From the NCBI GenBank assembly GCA_033344775.1, contig JAWPMT010000005.1, positions 2,487,001 to 2,551,000 of the forward strand: a stretch of DNA of 64,000 nucleotides, in the 5' to 3' direction. The translations under genes were made by a program, and so were the position numbers. Positions 17,701-25,555 of the stretch are shown piece by piece (positions within the stretch are counted from its first letter, which is position 1; every line of letters starts with the position of its first letter). Source of the DNA: Cytophagales bacterium (lineage in GTDB: Bacteria; Bacteroidota; Bacteroidia; Cytophagales; Cyclobacteriaceae). Under the pieces are notes generated by a model that worked only from the letters and a program-made list of their open reading frames with translations, had not been told where the DNA came from and ran no database searches.

Positions 17701-17971
17701 AAATGTCGTTGTTCCCGAAACGGTCACTCTGGAAATAGATCTGATTCCCATCATTCGACCATCTTGGGTTTCCATCATAGCCTTCATGGATCGTAAGGCG
17801 ACTGGCCCTACCTCCATTTACGCCTACGGTCCAAAGATCTCCTTGATAGGAAAAAGCAATCAATTGTCCATCGGGGCTGATGGACGGTTGCATGATTAAT
17901 GGCTGGGCCATTAACTGTCCAGAAAGCACAAACAGGGTCAATAGCCCGATCATCATTTTTACGTTTTTCAT
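14795..17971 (-). CDS. Tricorn protease homologue (S41 family, secreted)
   Basis: This 1058-residue protein has a signal peptide (MKNVKMMIGLLTLFVLSGQLMA). Two beta-propellers built of WD40/PD40-like repeats follow, with motifs such as SPDGQLIAFSYQGDLW, WSNDGNQIYFQSDR and WSPDSKWLAYG. A PDZ domain spans about 760-830, with the S41 peptidase core after it. The catalytic set of tricorn can be traced: the Ser-His pair at SSHM (His736), the nucleophile Ser965 in SSYSNAEIF, and Glu1019 in TGENMEHGP. Substrate-binding DVRYNGGG is present. An acidic/basic stretch around EEKEGSDDKKKDEESE interrupts the second propeller. Predicted periplasmic peptide degradation fits the signal peptide. It follows a DUF6090 gene by 27 bases. 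Confidence 0.93.
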   Translation of the reverse strand: MKNVKMMIGLLTLFVLSGQLMAQPLIMQPSISPDGQLIAFSYQGDLWTVGVNGGRASRLTIHEGYDGNPRWSNDGNQIYFQSDRFGNNDIFLMSAGGGIPTRLTFHSGNDDLMSIQENGNALFGTRRIYAQVERSREIYEVSASGGTPTRYMDAMGFDAVVSPDGSKVAFVRGTCRIAREAYRGPANRDVWVWDRNADSYQQLTTFDGNDFSPLWLNDNELLFLSARSGRYNVHRANLSGEISQLTQLSDNGINSISLSTTAQKVIYQAMDQVAAYDLSSGQTQSISIQVASDARYDQVSDKTISNRVSEFAISPNGKYMAYVHRGEIFLTRNDKEDSRSVRITNNPANDRSVKWLNDEKLIFTSDRNGQYDLFMAESSDEEEKDLFKTFRRTVKQIDKTSEEEFAPILSPDKSKLAYRQGRGKLIVADISEEGKLSNKKTLVEGWATPNGVAWSPDSKWLAYGLSDLYFNQEIYIHKADDSEEPINVSMHPKGDGNPVWSPDGSKLGFISSRNNGDQDVWFAWLKKSDWEKARENWKREEKEGSDDKKKDEESEVVIEIDPKIYQRLEQVTAYSGNEGDMVFDKSGNWIYYSLNGSGRTNASVERNLYKIKWDGTKKKEVYGGGKSPRRIRLDEKQESVLFLTTGGKVVTMKTKDDKASNLTVSSKISIDHVAEREQIFEEAWRGLNAGFYDPNFHGQDWEALKKKYKPVALKASTTEDFGYFYNNLLGQLNSSHMGLRSNNELKETQRERTGQLGIEGKNVKKGFEVTRVLSGSPADKEESKLNVGDVIQTINQEPVTASTNVYELLKASSDNPVLLEVDRNKKVEDVVIWPVRSLNSELYDDWVEERRRLTDQYSNGRLGYLHIRGMNWTSFERFERELTAAGQGKEGIVIDVRYNGGGWTTDYLMAVLNVEQHAYTVPRGAAKDLQAENKNFAETYPFSERLPLASWTKPSVALCNESSYSNAEIFSHAYKHLGIGKLVGKATFGAVISTGGMGLIDGSFVRMPFRAWYVKATGENMEHGPAVPHIELENPPAYKAKKEDPQLQKAVETLLGDL

Positions 17972-17998
17972 TGAATTAATTCGTAATTGGTTCTTGTT

Positions 17999-18700
17999 TT
18001 AGTCGTTCAAATAGGATCTTAGATCGGTCAATAAGTCAGCATTCGCTTTTCTGTAGCTCTTGGCTCTTTCAACCAAAAAGCGCTGAACACCGCGGTAATC
18101 GTACAATCTTTTCAAATTGGTGGGCTGTTGCAGAATCTCCCTCACTTTTTGGTAATCAAGTTGTAAGTCTTCAATCGTCGTAGTATTCATATCAATTGCA
18201 GGGTCCGTTACAATGAGGTGCACACTTGATTGTTGTCGTTTATACTCAAATTCTCGATATTCAATCACGAATTCCTGAGTAAAATCGAAATACCTCATCA
18301 GGCTCAGTTTTAGCCGTCCATCCCGAACATTAGGCATCAAGCCTAGCTGATTCATGGATTTAAAGGCGCTGTTGTGCACTACCCCAAAGTAAAATCCCTT
18401 ACTACGGTTATAATAAAATTCGAGTGAATCATCAGATCCTCCTTCGAGTACGTTTTCAATCGTCCTGGTCAGGTTTAGGGCCAGTTGGTTAGAATTTTGT
18501 TCATGCAATTGAAACTCAACCGAGTCTTGCCTTAGGTCACGCATGACATTTTCCAACGCTTGCATGGTAGCGCGATTAGACTTTCTGGTTTCGTTCCAGT
18601 TGTTCAGTACGTAAGCGCCCAGAATACCCAAAGTAATCACCAAAATTTCCAGCAAATATTCTGGCCATTTCTCGGCAAAAGTCTTGAATAAGCGCTTCAT
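17999..18700 (-). CDS. DUF6090 family membrane-anchored protein
   Basis: This 233-residue protein starts MKRLFKTFAEKWPEYLLEIL and continues into one membrane helix (about 17-33, LEILVITLGILGAYVLNNW), followed by a long helical domain with charged, Gln-rich segments. This beginning is the hallmark of the DUF6090 proteins found in many Bacteroidota; the function is unknown. The bulk of the protein should lie on one side of the inner membrane. It sits four bases after dctP and 27 bases before the tricorn-like gene, all on the minus strand, so the three are probably one transcript. Confidence 0.8.
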   Translation of the reverse strand: MKRLFKTFAEKWPEYLLEILVITLGILGAYVLNNWNETRKSNRATMQALENVMRDLRQDSVEFQLHEQNSNQLALNLTRTIENVLEGGSDDSLEFYYNRSKGFYFGVVHNSAFKSMNQLGLMPNVRDGRLKLSLMRYFDFTQEFVIEYREFEYKRQQSSVHLIVTDPAIDMNTTTIEDLQLDYQKVREILQQPTNLKRLYDYRGVQRFLVERAKSYRKANADLLTDLRSYLND

Positions 18701-18704
18701 TAGA

Positions 18705-19823
18705 TCAATTCAAATATTCGAAGAATACCTTTTCACTGACATCCATCCAGCTACCAACATTTTCCTTAAAAGCAGAAAATGCTTCGTAAACCTTTCTACT
18801 CTTGGGGTCTTTCTCACAGAGATCTGCAATGACCTCATCCGTATTTTTCTTGAGCACTTCAAGTACTTCTTTTGGGAATACTTTTAGGGTCACTCCTTCC
18901 TCCTGTAGCTTGGCTAAATATTCTCCATTTCGGGCATCAAACTCTGCCATCATCCAACGGCTCAATCTGATACATGCTGTTCTCAATATTTCCTGTAAAT
19001 CTTCAGGCAATGCCTTAAACTTGGGTTTATTGATCATCATTTCCAGTACCGGACCGGGTTCGTGCCAACCTGGATAATAGTAGTATTTTGCGACCTTGTG
19101 GAAGCCCATTTTATAGTCGTGTAGCGGGCCTATCCATTCTGTCGCATCAATGACTCCTCTTTCGAGGTTGGTATAAATCTCCCCTCCAGAAACCAGTAAT
19201 GGAGTACCGCCAGATTTGGCCAGTACCTTTCCTCCAAGGCCAGGTATTCTCATTTTCAAGCCCTTCAAGTCATCGATGGTTTGGATTTCCTTGTTGAACC
19301 AACCACCCATTTGAACACCGGTATTCCCACAAAGGATCGGAAGCAAATCGAAGGGATCGTATAATTCTTCCCATAATTCCTGACCGCCACCGGATAAGAT
19401 CCAGGACCCCATTTGTTGGGCATTCATCCCGAAGGGTACTGCCGCAAAGAACTGAGCTGCTGGCAATTTTCCTGCCCAATAATACGCTGCTCCGTGGTTC
19501 ATTTCCACCGCACCATTACTCACTGCGTCAAACCCTTCCAGAGCTGGGATCAATTCTCCCCCTCCGTAAACCGTAATGTCCAGACGACCTCCCGACATTA
19601 TACGAACCCACTCTGCCATCATCTGGCAGCCTTCACCGACCACCGGAAAATTCGGTGGCCAGGTAGTGGTCATTTTCCAGCGGTAGGTTTTATTGAAATT
19701 GATGTTGGGAACGTCCAAAGTTTCCTTTTTCTCTGGCGCACATGCAGCAAGACCAGTAAGGCCTGCAACTGAACCTAAGCCCAGGTCTTTGACAAACTTT
19801 CTTCGATTAGATTGATCCGACAT
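18705..19823 (-). CDS. dctP: TRAP transporter substrate-binding protein, TakP-like, with Tat/lipoprotein signal
   Basis: The 372-residue protein begins with a twin-arginine motif (RRKFVKDLG, 7-15) followed by a short hydrophobic stretch and the lipobox-like LAAC. It is therefore predicted to be exported folded by Tat and perhaps lipid-anchored. The mature part contains FDAVSNGAVEMNHGAAYYW, AVPFGMNAQQMG, NTGVQMGGWF, RIPGLGG, ATEWIGP and YYYPGWHEPGP. I recognise this pattern from the TakP/lactate-binding branch of TRAP receptors, so a 2-oxo or 2-hydroxy monocarboxylate ligand is more likely than a C4-dicarboxylate. Its probable membrane partners, dctQM, lie at 10210-12008 on the other strand. 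A DUF6090 gene follows after four bases. Confidence 0.92.
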   Translation of the reverse strand: MSDQSNRRKFVKDLGLGSVAGLTGLAACAPEKKETLDVPNINFNKTYRWKMTTTWPPNFPVVGEGCQMMAEWVRIMSGGRLDITVYGGGELIPALEGFDAVSNGAVEMNHGAAYYWAGKLPAAQFFAAVPFGMNAQQMGSWILSGGGQELWEELYDPFDLLPILCGNTGVQMGGWFNKEIQTIDDLKGLKMRIPGLGGKVLAKSGGTPLLVSGGEIYTNLERGVIDATEWIGPLHDYKMGFHKVAKYYYYPGWHEPGPVLEMMINKPKFKALPEDLQEILRTACIRLSRWMMAEFDARNGEYLAKLQEEGVTLKVFPKEVLEVLKKNTDEVIADLCEKDPKSRKVYEAFSAFKENVGSWMDVSEKVFFEYLN

Positions 19824-20017
19824 GTGGTTGAGTTAAAGCGGGCAATTTATTCGTTAAGGGTGTAAACATGATCATTAATTGCTTTGAACGGCAATTAAGC
19901 ATTCTTGGTCAATCAAATATACCAATTGCGATCAACAGCATACTTGAGCATTCCTATCATTCAGATCAGACATCCACTGCCATTATGTCTTAATTTCTTC
20001 GCTCCTAACAAAAAATA

Positions 20018-20032
20018 AAGACAATATGTCTT
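20018..20032. promoter_or_regulatory. Inverted repeat upstream of clpB
   Basis: AAGACA, three bases ATA, then TGTCTT form a perfect 6-base inverted repeat 64 bases before the clpB ATG. A further TGTCTT lies at 19986-19991. The rest of the gap 19824-20095 is AT-rich, and I found no convincing TAnnTTTG promoter in it. A stress-responsive operator is possible but unproven. Confidence 0.35.
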
Positions 20033-20095
20033 GTTTTTACATAAAATTCACCTTGGAACACGTTTTGATCATTGGCCAATCAAATACTAAAAGCG

Positions 20096-22729
20096 ATGAA
20101 TTTTAACCATTACACCATAAAGTCACAGGAGGCCTTGCAAAAGGCAACGGAAATTGCTGCCGGTAATGGACAACAAGTCATTGAAACGGGGCACATCCTG
20201 CAGGCGATCCTGCAATCCGATGAAAACCTGATTGCTTTTATTTTCAAAAAGACCGGAGCAACGAAAGCCACAATGGACACAAAACTCGCGGAGATTGTTT
20301 CCAACTTTCCAAAAGTTTCAGGAGGGCAGCCATTCTTATCCAATCAGGCACATGCCGCACTTCAGAAAGCTGAACAATACCTGAAGGAATTCGGAGATGA
20401 GTTTGTGGCTGTTGAGCATATTTTCCTCGGCCTGTTGGCAGGAGCAGATCAAATCGCTCAGTTATTGAAGGATGCCGGATTTGAAGAAAAAATATTGATC
20501 CAGGCCATAAAGGAATTGCGAGGTGGAGATACAGTCACAGATCAAAATGCAGAATCGAAATATCGTTCGCTGGAGCGATATTCAAAGAATTTAAATGAAC
20601 TGGCCAAGGTGGGGAAAATTGACCCGGTCATAGGCCGTGATGAGGAGATCAGGAGAGTGCTACAGATCCTGGCCCGCCGGACAAAGAATAACCCTATGCT
20701 GCTTGGGGAACCCGGAGTGGGCAAGACGGCCATCGTAGAAGGAATGGCCCAACGGATCGTGGACGGAGATGTACCTGAAAACCTCAAGACCAAGACGATT
20801 ATTTCACTCGACATGGGATTGTTGGTCGCCGGAGCCAAATTCAAAGGCGAATTTGAAGAACGCCTCAAATCGGTGATCAAAGAGGTAACGGAGAGCGAGG
20901 GTGAGATAATCTTATTTATAGATGAGATTCACACGTTGATCGGGGCAGGTAGCGGAGGTGATGGCGCCATGGATGCGGCTAACCTGCTAAAACCTGCCCT
21001 GGCACGAGGTGAACTACATGCCATTGGTGCAACAACACTCAATGAGTATCAGAAGTACATTGAAAAAGACAAAGCACTTGAGCGTCGTTTTCAGTCAGTG
21101 ACCATCGATGAACCTGGCGTACAAGACGCAATTTCGATCTTGCGAGGGATCAAGGATAAATATGAGATCCACCACGGAGTACAGATCAAGGATGATGCGG
21201 TAATTTCAGCAGTAGAGCTATCCAACAGATATATCGCCGATCGTTTCCTGCCGGATAAGGCAATTGACCTGATGGATGAGGCGGCTTCCAAGTTGAGGAT
21301 TGAAATTGATTCTTTACCGGAAGAACTGGACGAACTGAATCGAAAGATCATGCAGCTGGAGATCGAGCGGGAAGCCATCCGACGAGAGAAGGATAAAACG
21401 AAAGAAGCCGAACTAAGCAAAGAGATTGCGGAATTTGAAAGCTCGCGCAGTGAATTGAAAGCCAAGTGGGAAAATGAGAAAAGCGTGATCCAGGGGCTTC
21501 GTCAGGAAAAAGAAAATATCGAGGCATATAAGCTGGAAGCGGAGCAGTTAGAAAAAGCCGGCGATTTCGGCCGCGTAGCGGAGATTCGGTATGGTAAGAT
21601 TGTAGATGCCGAGAAAAAACTCGAGGATTTCAAAAAGCAACTGGACGAGATCCAGGGATCAGATTCATTGCTGAAAGAAGTGGTCGATAGCGAGGATATC
21701 GCGGAAGTCGTGGCGAAGTGGACAGGAGTACCTGTTTCCAAAATGTTGCAAAGTGATCGTGAGAAACTCCTGCAATTGGAGGATGAACTTGGCAAACGTG
21801 TCGCCGGACAAAAAGAGGCAATCGTAGCAGTTTCGGATGCGGTACGCAGAAGTCGTGCTGGATTACATGATCCTAAACGACCGATTGGATCCTTTATCTT
21901 CCTGGGCACAACTGGTGTAGGAAAAACGGAGTTGGCCAAGGCCCTGGCAGATTACCTCTTCAATGATGAGAATGCCATGGTTCGTATTGATATGTCCGAG
22001 TATCAGGAAAGACATGCTGTCAGCCGATTAATTGGAGCGCCTCCTGGTTATGTCGGTTATGATGAGGGCGGACAATTAACCGAAGCAGTTCGAAGAAAGC
22101 CTTACAGTGTTATTTTGTTGGATGAGATTGAGAAGGCACATCCGGACGTTTTCAATATCCTGTTGCAGGTACTGGATGATGGTCGCCTGACGGATAATAA
22201 GGGACGTCTGGCCAATTTCAAGAATACGATCATCATCATGACCACCAATATCGGTTCGCACGTGATCCAGGAGAACTTCAATAAGATGGAGGATTGGAAC
22301 AAGGACGAAGTGGTTGAGGATACTAAAAATGCCGTATTCGATCTGTTGAAACAGTCAGTAAGGCCCGAGTTTCTGAACCGGATCGATGAAACGATCATGT
22401 TCCAACCTTTGAGTACGGAAGATCTTTTGAAAATTGTGGGCATCCAATTCAAATTGATCCAGAAACGTTTGGCTGAAAATGGCATCAAGATCGAAGCAGA
22501 TGACAAGGCATTGGCACATATTGGCAAGGCAGGCTTTGATCCGCAGTTTGGAGCTCGTCCCTTGAAAAGGCTGCTCCAACGGGAAATTCTAAATGAGTTG
22601 TCCAAGGAGATACTGGCTGGAAAAATTGCCAAGGATTCTTTGATCGGGATCACGTTGAATGATGATCAGCTGATCGAGTTCATTAATTTGGATGAGGTAG
22701 AACTTTCAACTGATTCGTCTGATAGTTAA
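20096..22729 (+). CDS. clpB: ATP-dependent disaggregase ClpB
   Basis: I use the ATG at 20096 ([17 protein letters not shown]), the standard beginning of the family, rather than a TTG eight codons earlier. The protein is 877 residues. It has an N-terminal Clp repeat domain (1-150), a first AAA+ ATPase with Walker A GEPGVGKT (Lys210), the long coiled-coil middle domain (about 400-530) that marks ClpB rather than ClpA/C, and a second AAA+ with GTTGVGKT (Lys610) followed by the C-terminal D2-small domain ([13 protein letters not shown]). It rescues aggregated proteins together with DnaK/DnaJ/GrpE. It stands alone, with an inverted repeat upstream and a terminator downstream. Confidence 0.97.
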   Translation: MNFNHYTIKSQEALQKATEIAAGNGQQVIETGHILQAILQSDENLIAFIFKKTGATKATMDTKLAEIVSNFPKVSGGQPFLSNQAHAALQKAEQYLKEFGDEFVAVEHIFLGLLAGADQIAQLLKDAGFEEKILIQAIKELRGGDTVTDQNAESKYRSLERYSKNLNELAKVGKIDPVIGRDEEIRRVLQILARRTKNNPMLLGEPGVGKTAIVEGMAQRIVDGDVPENLKTKTIISLDMGLLVAGAKFKGEFEERLKSVIKEVTESEGEIILFIDEIHTLIGAGSGGDGAMDAANLLKPALARGELHAIGATTLNEYQKYIEKDKALERRFQSVTIDEPGVQDAISILRGIKDKYEIHHGVQIKDDAVISAVELSNRYIADRFLPDKAIDLMDEAASKLRIEIDSLPEELDELNRKIMQLEIEREAIRREKDKTKEAELSKEIAEFESSRSELKAKWENEKSVIQGLRQEKENIEAYKLEAEQLEKAGDFGRVAEIRYGKIVDAEKKLEDFKKQLDEIQGSDSLLKEVVDSEDIAEVVAKWTGVPVSKMLQSDREKLLQLEDELGKRVAGQKEAIVAVSDAVRRSRAGLHDPKRPIGSFIFLGTTGVGKTELAKALADYLFNDENAMVRIDMSEYQERHAVSRLIGAPPGYVGYDEGGQLTEAVRRKPYSVILLDEIEKAHPDVFNILLQVLDDGRLTDNKGRLANFKNTIIIMTTNIGSHVIQENFNKMEDWNKDEVVEDTKNAVFDLLKQSVRPEFLNRIDETIMFQPLSTEDLLKIVGIQFKLIQKRLAENGIKIEADDKALAHIGKAGFDPQFGARPLKRLLQREILNELSKEILAGKIAKDSLIGITLNDDQLIEFINLDEVELSTDSSDS

Positions 22730-22731
22730 CC

Positions 22732-22781
22732 CTTCGACAAGCCCGCGGGCTCAGGGTGACTTGCGAGAAGATCAGGATGAC
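22732..22781. repeat. Dispersed TTCGACA-type repeat, copy 2, with a palindromic insert and an extra tail
   Basis: CTTCGACAAGC and CTCAGGGTGAC are separated by a GC-rich insert that makes a perfect 12-base palindrome, AGCCCGCGGGCT, at 22740-22751. A second tail-like TCAGGATGAC occurs at 22772-22781. It lies just behind clpB; compare the element at 9040-9060. Confidence 0.5.
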
Positions 22782-22787
22782 AAAAGT

Positions 22788-22815
22788 AAGCCCAGGTTGG
22801 AAAGCCTGGGTTTTT
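22788..22815 (+). terminator. Rho-independent terminator of clpB
   Basis: CCCAGG (22791-22796) and CCTGGG (22805-22810) form a stem around an eight-base loop. The stem is extended by a G-T and two A-T pairs and followed by TTTTTATTTTT. It lies 59 bases after the clpB stop. Confidence 0.75.
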
Positions 22816-22820
22816 ATTTT

Positions 22821-23654
22821 TCAATCATAATATTCATAAGTATAGAACTCTTCAAAAAACTGGTCAGTACCGTAAAGTCCAGTCTGCCGTCCGGTCACCA
22901 GACCATTCTCATCGTAGAAGTACTTGGTTTCAGCAGTCTCGCCATCGTGTCGTTTTCCAGTTACTAGCCTCAATGCGTTTTCCTCATATTCATAGGTGAA
23001 TTCATACTGACTTTCATACCAATAGGCTCCATCTGTCTCCTGTATCAAAGGAGTACGAGGGTAGCCTGCAAGGCTGTAACTTGTGAATTCGAACCGATTT
23101 AAAATTTGATCTATGTACGGATACTTCTTGTGTAGGTTCCCGCTTTCAGAAATGCTATCTACAAATAGCAGCACTTCTTTGGGACCAAATTTTTTGAATA
23201 GGACCAATTCATCACTTTCATAGATCAATTCATACGTGTTTATCTCCAATGGAGGGAATTGTCTTAGTTTATCGAGAAATCTCGTAGCAATTGGGCCCGT
23301 TTTCATCATGGATTCGCTTTCTTCTTTCGTGGGCATTCGCGTCTTCACACTATCAATCATATTGATCAGCTTCCCCTCTGCAGAAAAGAGAAAATACGTA
23401 TTTATTTCGGTCTAATATTTATCAAATTGATTGAGGTCCTGATTGTCAGACTTCACCAGTCGAACGATCCTGCCCTCTGTATCAAAATAGGTATTAGAAT
23501 AATGATAGCCATTAGACCCTAGTACCTGGCAATGTTTCACCTTATTTGCTTTGTAAATACTGTCTGGTTGAAATGCGTCTCGATCCTGCGCCGAAAGAAT
23601 CTGAGCGAAGATGATAGGTATGAATAAAAAGTAATTTTTGAGGTTCTTTCTCAT
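22821..23654 (-). pseudogene. Secreted protein gene interrupted by an in-frame amber codon
   Basis: Two minus-strand frames, 23654-23412 (80 residues, with signal peptide MRKNLKNYFLFIPIIFAQILSA) and 23360-22821 (179 residues), lie in the same reading frame. They are separated only by a TAG at 23412-23414 and 17 sense codons (TEINTYFLFSAEGKLIN) with no frame shift. Read through the TAG, the product is about 277 residues with a continuous run of YD-repeat-like, Tyr- and Gly-rich segments (TYFDTEGRIVRLV, YFLFSAEGKL, KYFYDENGLVTGRQTGLYG). A single nonsense change in a formerly intact secreted protein is the best explanation; sequencing error or readthrough are alternatives. I do not recognise a named family. 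Confidence 0.7.
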
Positions 23655-23812
23655 AGCTTGGTTTAAGTGGAAAATCTATCGTACGAGAATCAACGTAGGA
23701 TCGTCTGAAACAATATGGAATTCCTTCAGTAATTTCATGTTTTCAGGCAATTCCTAAGGAAGCATCACATTTCCTTAACTGAAAAGTAAAAATTTAGGAG
23801 CATCCATTTCTC

Positions 23813-23832
23813 AGTGACATAGGGCTGTCACT
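23813..23832. promoter_or_regulatory. Perfect palindrome upstream of the SnoaL-like gene
   Basis: AGTGACA, six bases TAGGGC, then TGTCACT form an inverted repeat with perfect 7-base arms 34 bases before the ATG at 23867. A weak -7-like TTTCTTTG is at 23841-23848, so the palindrome would cover the -33 region. It resembles the GACA...TGTC palindromes at 13261-13279 and 20018-20032. The remaining part of the gap (23655-23812) holds only a short TTCCTAAGGAA palindrome at 23751-23761. Confidence 0.45.
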
Positions 23833-23866
23833 ACTGCTGATTTCTTTGTTGAAAATTCAATAAAAG

Positions 23867-24256
23867 ATGGAAACACAAGTAATGACCATGACTACTGAAG
23901 AAATCGCAGAAAAGCTCGTTAGCCTGTCAAGAGAAGGAAAATTTGAGCAAATTCATCAGGAACTTTTTTCGCCTGAGATTATCAGCGTAGAGCCCACCAA
24001 AGAAGGTGGCTGGGAAGTTGAAAAAGGATTTGACGGACTGAAAAAGAAAGCCGAACAGTGGCATGGTATGGTGGAAGAAATGATCGGTGGAGAAATCTCC
24101 GATCCTATTGTTGCTGGCAATCACTTTAGCTGTACCTGGAAGACCAAAGTCCGATTTAAAGGAGCGCCTGAAGCGGTTGCTATGGATGAGGTAGCGGTTT
24201 ATGAAGTGAAAAATGGCAAGGTTGTACTAGAGCAGTTCTTTTATACGCCTTTTTGA
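23867..24256 (+). CDS. SnoaL-like / nuclear transport factor 2 family protein
   Basis: This 129-residue soluble protein has the cone-shaped NTF2-like fold pattern: an N-terminal helix (TTEEIAEKLVSLSREGKFEQIHQ), LFSPEIISVEP, a GFDGLKKKAEQWH helix and final strands KVRFKGAP, MDEVAVYEVKNGKVVLEQFFY. Proteins of this SnoaL-like group include isomerases, cyclases and many of unknown activity, so no reaction is assigned. There is no signal peptide. An alternative start at Met6 or Met8 is possible. It is a single-gene unit with a palindrome upstream and a strong hairpin downstream. Confidence 0.8.
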   Translation: METQVMTMTTEEIAEKLVSLSREGKFEQIHQELFSPEIISVEPTKEGGWEVEKGFDGLKKKAEQWHGMVEEMIGGEISDPIVAGNHFSCTWKTKVRFKGAPEAVAMDEVAVYEVKNGKVVLEQFFYTPF

Positions 24257-24296
24257 TTGAAAAGGCCATGATTCGGCAGGAGCGGAAATAATATCG

Positions 24297-24320
24297 GGCG
24301 CTTGGCTGGAGCCAAGCGCC
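24297..24320. terminator. Strong hairpin after the SnoaL-like gene
   Basis: GGCGCTTGGCT and AGCCAAGCGCC are perfect 11-base inverted arms with two bases between them, so the real loop is probably four to six bases. TGGTTTCTT follows. It sits 40 bases after the stop of the plus-strand gene and before the convergent NUP gene, as expected for a terminator. Confidence 0.6.
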
Positions 24321-24330
24321 TGGTTTCTTA

Positions 24331-24390
24331 AATCCCCCGGCCTCGTCCGGCAGGCGGGCTTTCAGGCACCCCCTTTGACTAAAGTGGGAT
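24331..24390. repeat. Dispersed AATCCCCC...TTTCAGGCACC repeat, copy 1
   Basis: AATCCCCC, a GC-rich insert of about 20 bases, then CTTTCAGGCACCCCCTTTGA and AAAGTGGGA. The shorter copy at 29601-29640 shares the flanks but lacks the insert. Both are behind gene ends. The CCCCCTTTGACTAAAGTGGG part can fold. Confidence 0.55.
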
Positions 24391-24396
24391 TTATTG

Positions 24397-25452
24397 CTAA
24401 TACTTATTTTGAAACTCCTCCCAATTCTCCACAATCTCATTGACGACTGTGCTGCCTACCAGATAGGCAGAATTGAGAGATGGGATATAGGCGGTGTAAC
24501 CTTGATTGCTGAGTTTTTCGCCACTGAGGCTTTCAGCAGCTGTGATACTGGGATATTGCATGGTGTAATTGCTGGCAGTTCGTAAGACCATCACGCGATC
24601 CAGGTTTACCTTTCCTGCATTTGACAGGAAGGTTAAAGATTGTAAAGTGCCTGTATCTTCCATGGCGGAAGTCACAAAATTGGCCTGGCCTTCACTCCAG
24701 TAATTCACCCAATCATTTGCCCATTGCGTCAACTTTTCGCCATGCCAGTAAGTCATTGCCGCGAGTTGAGCTCCTTTCATCACGAACGGAGGTTTTTGCG
24801 CATTAGGATAGCCTTTATACAGCGCCCTAAAGTTTTGAATGACTTCATTATCTCCCAGGTCCAGACCCCTGGTCAACTCATAAGCCCAATCGGTCAATTC
24901 TGGGTTGAGGTGATAGATCGCTCCTTCATTATTCGCAGGTACAGGTTGTTCATAGGGTTCAGCTAATCGCAAAGGTATGTAGCCTGTCGGCCAATCTTCC
25001 GGCACTTCTCTAGCGTCAATTTCATGAGAAAGATCTCCATCAATCAACCATTCAGCCCAGGCCGCAGAACCAACCGAAGCATCATTCGGGTCGACCCCTG
25101 AAATGCCCGCGACCAGCCAATAGGCTTCCGTCAAATCAAATCTTGAATCACTTCCTAAAGCCATGATGGATGCGGCACTTTTTGCCGTTCCGATTCCTGT
25201 AACCATTCCTAATACTCCTTTTTTAGCATTGTATCTCAGGTTTCGATATCCCGATGGAAAGGGTAGTGTTTCTGCGAGTGGAAATCGCTCTACCCAGAAC
25301 TGAAATTCGCCAGGATTATCCCCTTCATCTTCTCCTTGTTCGAACATAGTCACGACTACTACCTTGATTTTGATAGGAGCCGGCGCTCCCTTAGGCTGTG
25401 AACAGGCAGTAATGAGGATAATAGGAATAAAAAAGGTTAGTATTTTCTTCAT
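24397..25452 (-). CDS. Purine nucleoside permease (NUP) family lipoprotein
   Basis: I start at the ATG at 25450-25452 (MKKILTFFIPIILITACSQP), which gives a lipoprotein signal with Cys17. An upstream TTG would place 12 extra residues over a repeat. The 351-residue protein matches the NUP family: KVVVVTMFEQGEDEGDNPGEFQFW, GMVTGIGTAKSAASIMALG, YWLVAGISGVDP and PFVMKGAQLAAMTYWHG. The family is named after a yeast nucleoside uptake protein but has no membrane helices, and I believe it is related to nucleoside phosphorylases. A periplasmic nucleoside-cleaving or binding role is therefore more plausible than transport. It is the last gene of the purine cluster, 103 bases after the adenosine deaminase. 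Confidence 0.85.
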   Translation of the reverse strand: MKKILTFFIPIILITACSQPKGAPAPIKIKVVVVTMFEQGEDEGDNPGEFQFWVERFPLAETLPFPSGYRNLRYNAKKGVLGMVTGIGTAKSAASIMALGSDSRFDLTEAYWLVAGISGVDPNDASVGSAAWAEWLIDGDLSHEIDAREVPEDWPTGYIPLRLAEPYEQPVPANNEGAIYHLNPELTDWAYELTRGLDLGDNEVIQNFRALYKGYPNAQKPPFVMKGAQLAAMTYWHGEKLTQWANDWVNYWSEGQANFVTSAMEDTGTLQSLTFLSNAGKVNLDRVMVLRTASNYTMQYPSITAAESLSGEKLSNQGYTAYIPSLNSAYLVGSTVVNEIVENWEEFQNKY

Positions 25453-25470
25453 GATTTTGGTGTTAACACA

Positions 25471-25498
25471 CCTCCCTGCCCCTCTCAAGAGGGGAGTA
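25471..25498. repeat. CCCCTC/GAGGGG hairpin repeat between adenosine deaminase and NUP genes
   Basis: CCTCCCTGCCCCTC, TCAA, then GAGGGGAG fold into a short GC-rich hairpin of the kind often scattered in Bacteroidota intergenic DNA. Here it sits inside the presumed operon, so it may attenuate or stabilise the message rather than end it. Confidence 0.45.
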
Positions 25499-25555
25499 TA
25501 AGGCTTAATATTTTAATGCTTCTACCATCGATTAAACTGACCCACTCAAGTGGAA

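Noticed and set aside
21502-22653. Two long antisense frames (145 and 183 residues) within clpB
   Set aside because: They mirror codon-biased ClpB coding sequence, and their composition is Ser/Arg/Leu-rich without domains.
22821-23360. The 179-residue frame as an independent gene starting at MIDSVKTRMP
   Set aside because: It lacks a signal peptide, is in frame with the preceding secreted fragment, and the intervening codons continue the same repeat pattern.
23751-23761. TTCCTAAGGAA palindrome
   Set aside because: It is short and in AT-rich intergenic DNA, not close to a start codon; chance is a sufficient explanation.
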